Positions 60,619 through 64,000 of a stretch of 64,000 nt of DNA are shown piece by piece. The notes under the pieces are model-generated. The model was given only the letters and a program-made list of their open reading frames with translations. It made no database searches and had not been told where the DNA came from. This DNA is from Mytilus galloprovincialis. Taxonomy: Eukaryota > Mollusca > Bivalvia > Mytilida > Mytilidae. Position 1 is the first letter of the stretch. Each line of letters opens with the position of its first letter. The stretch spans positions 34,005,440 to 34,069,439 of the forward strand of contig NC_134841.1 in NCBI RefSeq assembly GCF_965363235.1, in the 5' to 3' direction. Both the position numbers and the translations under genes were made by a program.

Positions 60619-61419
60619 TTTATAAAGCACAAAAATGTCAGTATTCTCCTCAGAAACTAACAAAACCTTTAAATAGACTTATTAAAAGGGGATATAGTTA
60701 CGATACTGTTGTCAGGTCATTAAAGATTGCATATTTTGGCTTTAACATTGATTCACTGATAGGGTCTTTGCATCGGAACTAAACACATTTATTTCTAAAA
60801 AAACAGTTGTTGGCATAACACGGGTTATGTTCTTCTCATATATTTTATGATAGTATGATACTAAACCCCTAACGGGAGGGATTGTACCTGATATTCATAT
60901 GATGAAGACATAATCTTTCAATCAGTTTAATTGAGGTCTGGAGCTGGCATGTCAGTTAACTGCTAGTAGTCTGTTGTTATTTATGTATTATTGTCATTTT
61001 ATTTATTTTCTTTTGTTACATCTTTTGACATCAGACTCGGACTTCTCTTGAACTGAATTTTAATGTGCGTATTGTTATTCTTTTACTTTTCTACATTGGC
61101 TAGAGGTATAGGGGGAGGGTTGAGATCTCATAAACATGTTTAACCCCGCCGCAATTTTGCGCCTGTCCCAAGTCAGGAGCCTCTGGCCTTTGTTAGTCTT
61201 GTATGATTTTAAATTTTAGTTTCTTGTGTATAATTCGGAGTTTAGTATGACGTCCATTATCACTGTACTATTATGCATATTTTAGGGGCCAGCTGAAGGA
61301 CACCTACGGGTGCGGGAATTCTCGCTACATTGAAGACCCATTGGTTGCCTTCGGCTGTTGTTTGCTCTATGGTCGGGTGGTTGTCGCTTTGACATATTCA
61401 CCATTTCCTTTCTCAATTT
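60619..61419 (+). mobile_element. 5'-truncated PLE inserted in Gypsy gag
   Basis: About 801 bp: the last ~45 codons of the PLE reverse-transcriptase frame (KAQKCQYSPQKL-type, LIKRGYSYDTVVRSLK), 3' UTR and family tail. TATTC at 60614-60618 and 61420-61424 is a putative target-site duplication. The same segment is at 20218-21000 reversed. It lies opposite in strand to the Gypsy coding sequence. Confidence 0.85.
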
Positions 61420-61420
61420 T

Positions 61421-61564
61421 ATTCCCACATACACTTAAGAAAATATCCCTTTTCTGGTCTTCTTCGTCTATCTCATTAGCATTAAAATAATGTTCCATAC
61501 GTTCTACATATTGTGTCCAATCTTCGGATTCATCAAAAGAGTCTAATTTCCCGTAAGTCGGCAT
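61421..61564 (-). pseudogene. Gypsy gag N-terminus, separated by the PLE
   Basis: ATG at 61564-61562, reading MPTYGKLDSFDESEDWTQYV and continuing to FLSVCGN at the PLE junction. Removing the PLE and one TATTC leaves the gag frame continuous with the main part, so the interruption is precise. Confidence 0.85.
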
Positions 61565-61624
61565 TGTCACTTGTAGAAATTCACATTTATTTTAATATCC
61601 AGTTTTTTCCTCGTCGCCAAAATG

Positions 61625-61856
61625 TGTAATATGTTTGCTCTGTAATAATACAATCCAGTTTCTATAACTAATTTATTAACAAGTACATCGTTTGATGGTC
61701 AGACTACAGAATGGCAACATGTGTATAAGAACTTCAATTGATCTATTTAATTACATGTTTATCTAAGAATGTGCAGACATGTGAAAGTTGCTGATTTGTC
61801 AATTATAATTACTGTAACAGATGATACGGTAATAAAGTAAGGTGGACTTTATAACA
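61625..61856 (-). repeat. Gypsy 5' LTR
   Basis: 232 bp, same ends as the 3' LTR. Four transitions in 232 bp (about 1.7%) imply a fairly recent insertion. Confidence 0.9.
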
Positions 61857-61861
61857 CTGTG

Positions 61862-62940
61862 GTAGTTTAAAAATAAATTACCTGACTTGCAATGTATTGA
61901 AAATAAATAACTCAGCAGGTCTAATAGAAAGTTTGAGATGGCACCAGATTCTTCATAAATTCATCTTTTTCCCCAAAAAAAATCGTGAAACACTGCACAA
62001 TTTTTTCAATGATAAAAGTATAAATATTATTTAAATATACTTGAAATGTCTGAAAATTGGTTTCATTTAACTTGAGGTATATTGTTTCAGGAAACCTTAC
62101 CTCACTTTTATTTTAACAGGGCCGTAACTACATTGAGGCAAATGCCTCGTGTAGGAAATTTCAAAACCAAACGCTTGTCTCCATATCAAATTGTGTTCAC
62201 GGCGAGTGCCTTTTAAGAAGCAAGTTCTGTTTTCCTTAAGCTGAGCCCTGATTTTTTTTTGGATCAATGTTTCTTATTTATTTGTCTTTTATTTATTGAT
62301 TCCCCTTCTGTATTCTGTGAGTGTTGCATTCATTTTGTAATCTAGAAATTTTGTTACGAACTTGATCATGAGTTTAACAGCAACACTATGTGAATTCCAT
62401 TTTTGCTTTATCATGCACATGGGTCTTTTGGTGTTGTCCCTAGAAACTTGAATTTATACATTTTGCTTTGAGACCAAAATATTGTCAAAAAATTATTAAA
62501 ACAAAACTTGCATTTTCAGATTATGAAAGGGTCTTTGGGACACCCAGAAAGCATGATTTTGCATCATTTGTTCTATAGCTTCTTGGGCCTTTAGTAGCTC
62601 AAAAACCCTTTAAAAAAAATTGCCTCGCTCCGCTCTGCGACATATGTTTGCCGATTCTTTTAAAACAGTATGGCTACAACCAAACTTTAATACTAAAAAT
62701 GTATGCATTACATGTAGATATGCAATTGGGAATATAAAAGATTCATTTCTGCCCAGGATGATGATTAATTCTGATTAAATGGTACATAATGACTTGACTA
62801 TACATGTATTTTTTATAATACACAAATCATTTAAAAATTGTATGTTTTTCGATTATCATAAATATAGTTGTGAAAATGAATAATCAGTCCCTTGCTTTAA
62901 TCTGTCCTCTTAGTTTACAGAAATAAATAACCGATGAAAA
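61862..62940. other. Interior of the inverted-repeat DNA element
   Basis: AT-rich, no open frame of note. CTCGCTCCGCTCTGCGACAT at 62625 is a local GC-rich word. Before the Gypsy insertion this sequence was contiguous with that left of 56250. Confidence 0.45.
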
Positions 62941-63194
62941 ACAAATCCTCCTGCCCCCTCCCCCACCCAAAATATCAAATGGCCGTCCCCTAACCACACA
63001 CGTGAGGTCACACGTTATGAAGTAGTATATCGTTTAACGCTGTGTGTGCTTACGAACTTTAATTATTCACGTCTCGTAATATCTTCCAATCAGGTAGTAA
63101 GAACCATTCACGCACACACTGTCCGTCGTTCAATTCTTAATAACGTCTCCGAGGAGAATATTGAAATTTTCGTCCATCTTTTGTGTTATTTAAG

Positions 63195-63363
63195 AAATAA
63201 TTGATGCAAGCTATACTTTATTGTAGTTTCAACATGGGTAGGCATTATATTCGTGATTATTTTTGCCCGAGCGATAATGAGGACTAAAATAACACGAATA
63301 TAATGCCTTAGGTTTATACCCATGTTAAAACTACAATAAAGTATAGCTTGCATCAATTATTTC
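63195..63363. repeat. 169-bp hairpin element
   Basis: The left arm GAAATAATTGATGCAAGCTA, TTTATTGTAGTTT, AACATGGGTA and GGCATTATATTCGTG pairs with the right arm ending AGCTTGCATCAATTATTTC at 63363. The centre around 63268 holds GCCCGAGCGATAATGAGG. About 75-80 bp per arm. The style (AT-rich arms, CG-containing centre) recalls 22847-22934. Confidence 0.8.
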
Positions 63364-64000
63364 GATTCTCATTAGGACAATTAAGGTAATTTCTATGTTC
63401 GATGTGTATAAGGGTAAAGCGATTGTGTAGGCTCTTCCATGAACCTCCTTTTTTGTTTGTAAAGAAGCAAACAGCTGGCACTGTGATTTTTCAGAGGGAG
63501 GAGTTTTTGAACAGCCAGCATGAACGGTTGTCGTATCTAGGTCAAATATGTCAATTTCGGACTGCAACACATTTCAGTCATAATAAATGAATTTGTAACA
63601 ACATGTGCATAATTTAAGAGTTTGGAAGTGTTTAATGTTAATGAAATTTCTCTAATTCTATGGAAATTTATCCCTTTCCGAACCCATTGTATAAAAAATT
63701 TTAATCAACGTGTGGTTGTCGGTGATCTCAGAAGATTATTGGATGATGTTAAGGGTCATGACCTTTTTTTCTTTTTTTAGATAACTGGATGAAACAAAAT
63801 ATTCCATAACAGGGTTGAGTTCAATATCGTAGCAGCTACGAAGTGCTACATTGAACGTGTAGCTATAGACTAGTTGTTACATAGACATTGATAGCAGCTA
63901 CGTAGCTAGAAAATGTTTTTTTGAATCATTAGAGAAACAGATTCTTGCATAGTTACTCGTGGATTATCGGATTTATCGCCGAGGCTCGGACTTTAAAATT
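63364..64000. other. Intergenic, no gene seen
   Basis: Only chance open frames. A short cluster of GTAGCAGCTACG/AGCAGCTACGTAGCT palindromic words lies at 63825-63910. Confidence 0.4.

Larger units (their letters stand above)
56255..61856 (-). mobile_element. Ty3/Gypsy LTR retrotransposon
   Basis: Two 232-bp LTRs flanked by the 5-bp duplication CTGTG (56250-56254 and 61857-61861). On the minus strand: 5' LTR, a TGGCGACGAGG primer-binding-site-like stretch just inside it, gag, pol, a purine-rich GGCCGGAGAAG before the 3' LTR. Protease, reverse transcriptase, RNase H, then integrase is the Gypsy order. The element is interrupted only by a PLE insertion. Net length is about 4.8 kb. Confidence 0.92.
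56145..62993. mobile_element. Inverted-repeat DNA element, host of the Gypsy insertion
   Basis: The left end TTAAGGGGACGACCACTTGA at about 56145 and the right end (reversed) TTAGGGGACGGCCATTTGAT at about 62993 are inverted repeats. Both run into TATT(C/T)TGGG, a G-rich tract, GGCAGGAGGATTT and a nearby AAATAAATAAC. Without the Gypsy element it would be about 1.2 kb with no transposase, so it is non-autonomous. TTAA/CTAA at the borders leaves the target duplication uncertain. Confidence 0.7.

Overview
The window is a eukaryotic genomic segment, AT-rich and crowded with repeats. I read it as a marine bivalve, most likely a mussel (Mytilus-like). This rests on the gene structures (short exons, long introns), on the mix of mobile elements (Penelope-like, DIRS-like with tyrosine recombinase, Gypsy, CR1/Jockey-type LINEs, many small inverted-repeat elements), and on several interspersed repeats I remember from mussel sequence. 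The species call is inference.

Three host genes can be assembled by hand from splice sites and reading-frame phase. (1) Minus strand, 12588 to 542: a complete ten-exon polypeptide N-acetylgalactosaminyltransferase (GALNT family) of 522 codons, with signal anchor, catalytic domain and C-terminal ricin-type lectin domain. All nine splice junctions agree in phase. (2) Plus strand, 27529 to 43308: a ZNFX1-like RNA helicase with a 6.4 kb main exon and a last exon 8.7 kb downstream. The splice joins the start of an RZ-type zinc finger (CPNG, main exon) to its remainder (HTV..., last exon), which continues into a basic RG-rich tail. The 5' part has a reading-frame break. (3) Minus strand, 53205 to 51150: a two-exon SDHAF4 (succinate dehydrogenase assembly factor 4), 117 residues.

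The rest is mobile and repetitive DNA. From 13.86 to 17.50 kb lies a 3.6 kb unit bounded by long inverted repeats, holding a 21-bp satellite, a 497-bp foldback and a four-copy ~190-bp repeat. Pieces of Penelope-like elements (PLE), several of them only the 3' tail, occur at 12.9, 20.1-21.6, 26.7, 41.3-42.0, 48.2-48.8 and 60.6-61.4 kb. The ZNFX1-like gene's last intron carries a 6.0 kb DIRS/PAT-like retrotransposon in sense orientation with split direct repeats. That element is itself broken by a 5'-truncated LINE, a stop codon and a frameshift. It holds an array of short hairpins whose stems are kept while loops vary.

From 51.8 to 55.3 kb there is a run of small inverted-repeat elements, two of them in the SDHAF4 intron. 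From 56.1 to 63.0 kb there is a three-level nest: an inverted-repeat DNA element, into which a Gypsy LTR element inserted (232-bp LTRs, target duplication CTGTG), into which a truncated PLE inserted (putative target duplication TATTC). I found no rRNA, functional tRNA or CRISPR array. No computation was run: all homology statements come from recognising motifs by eye.
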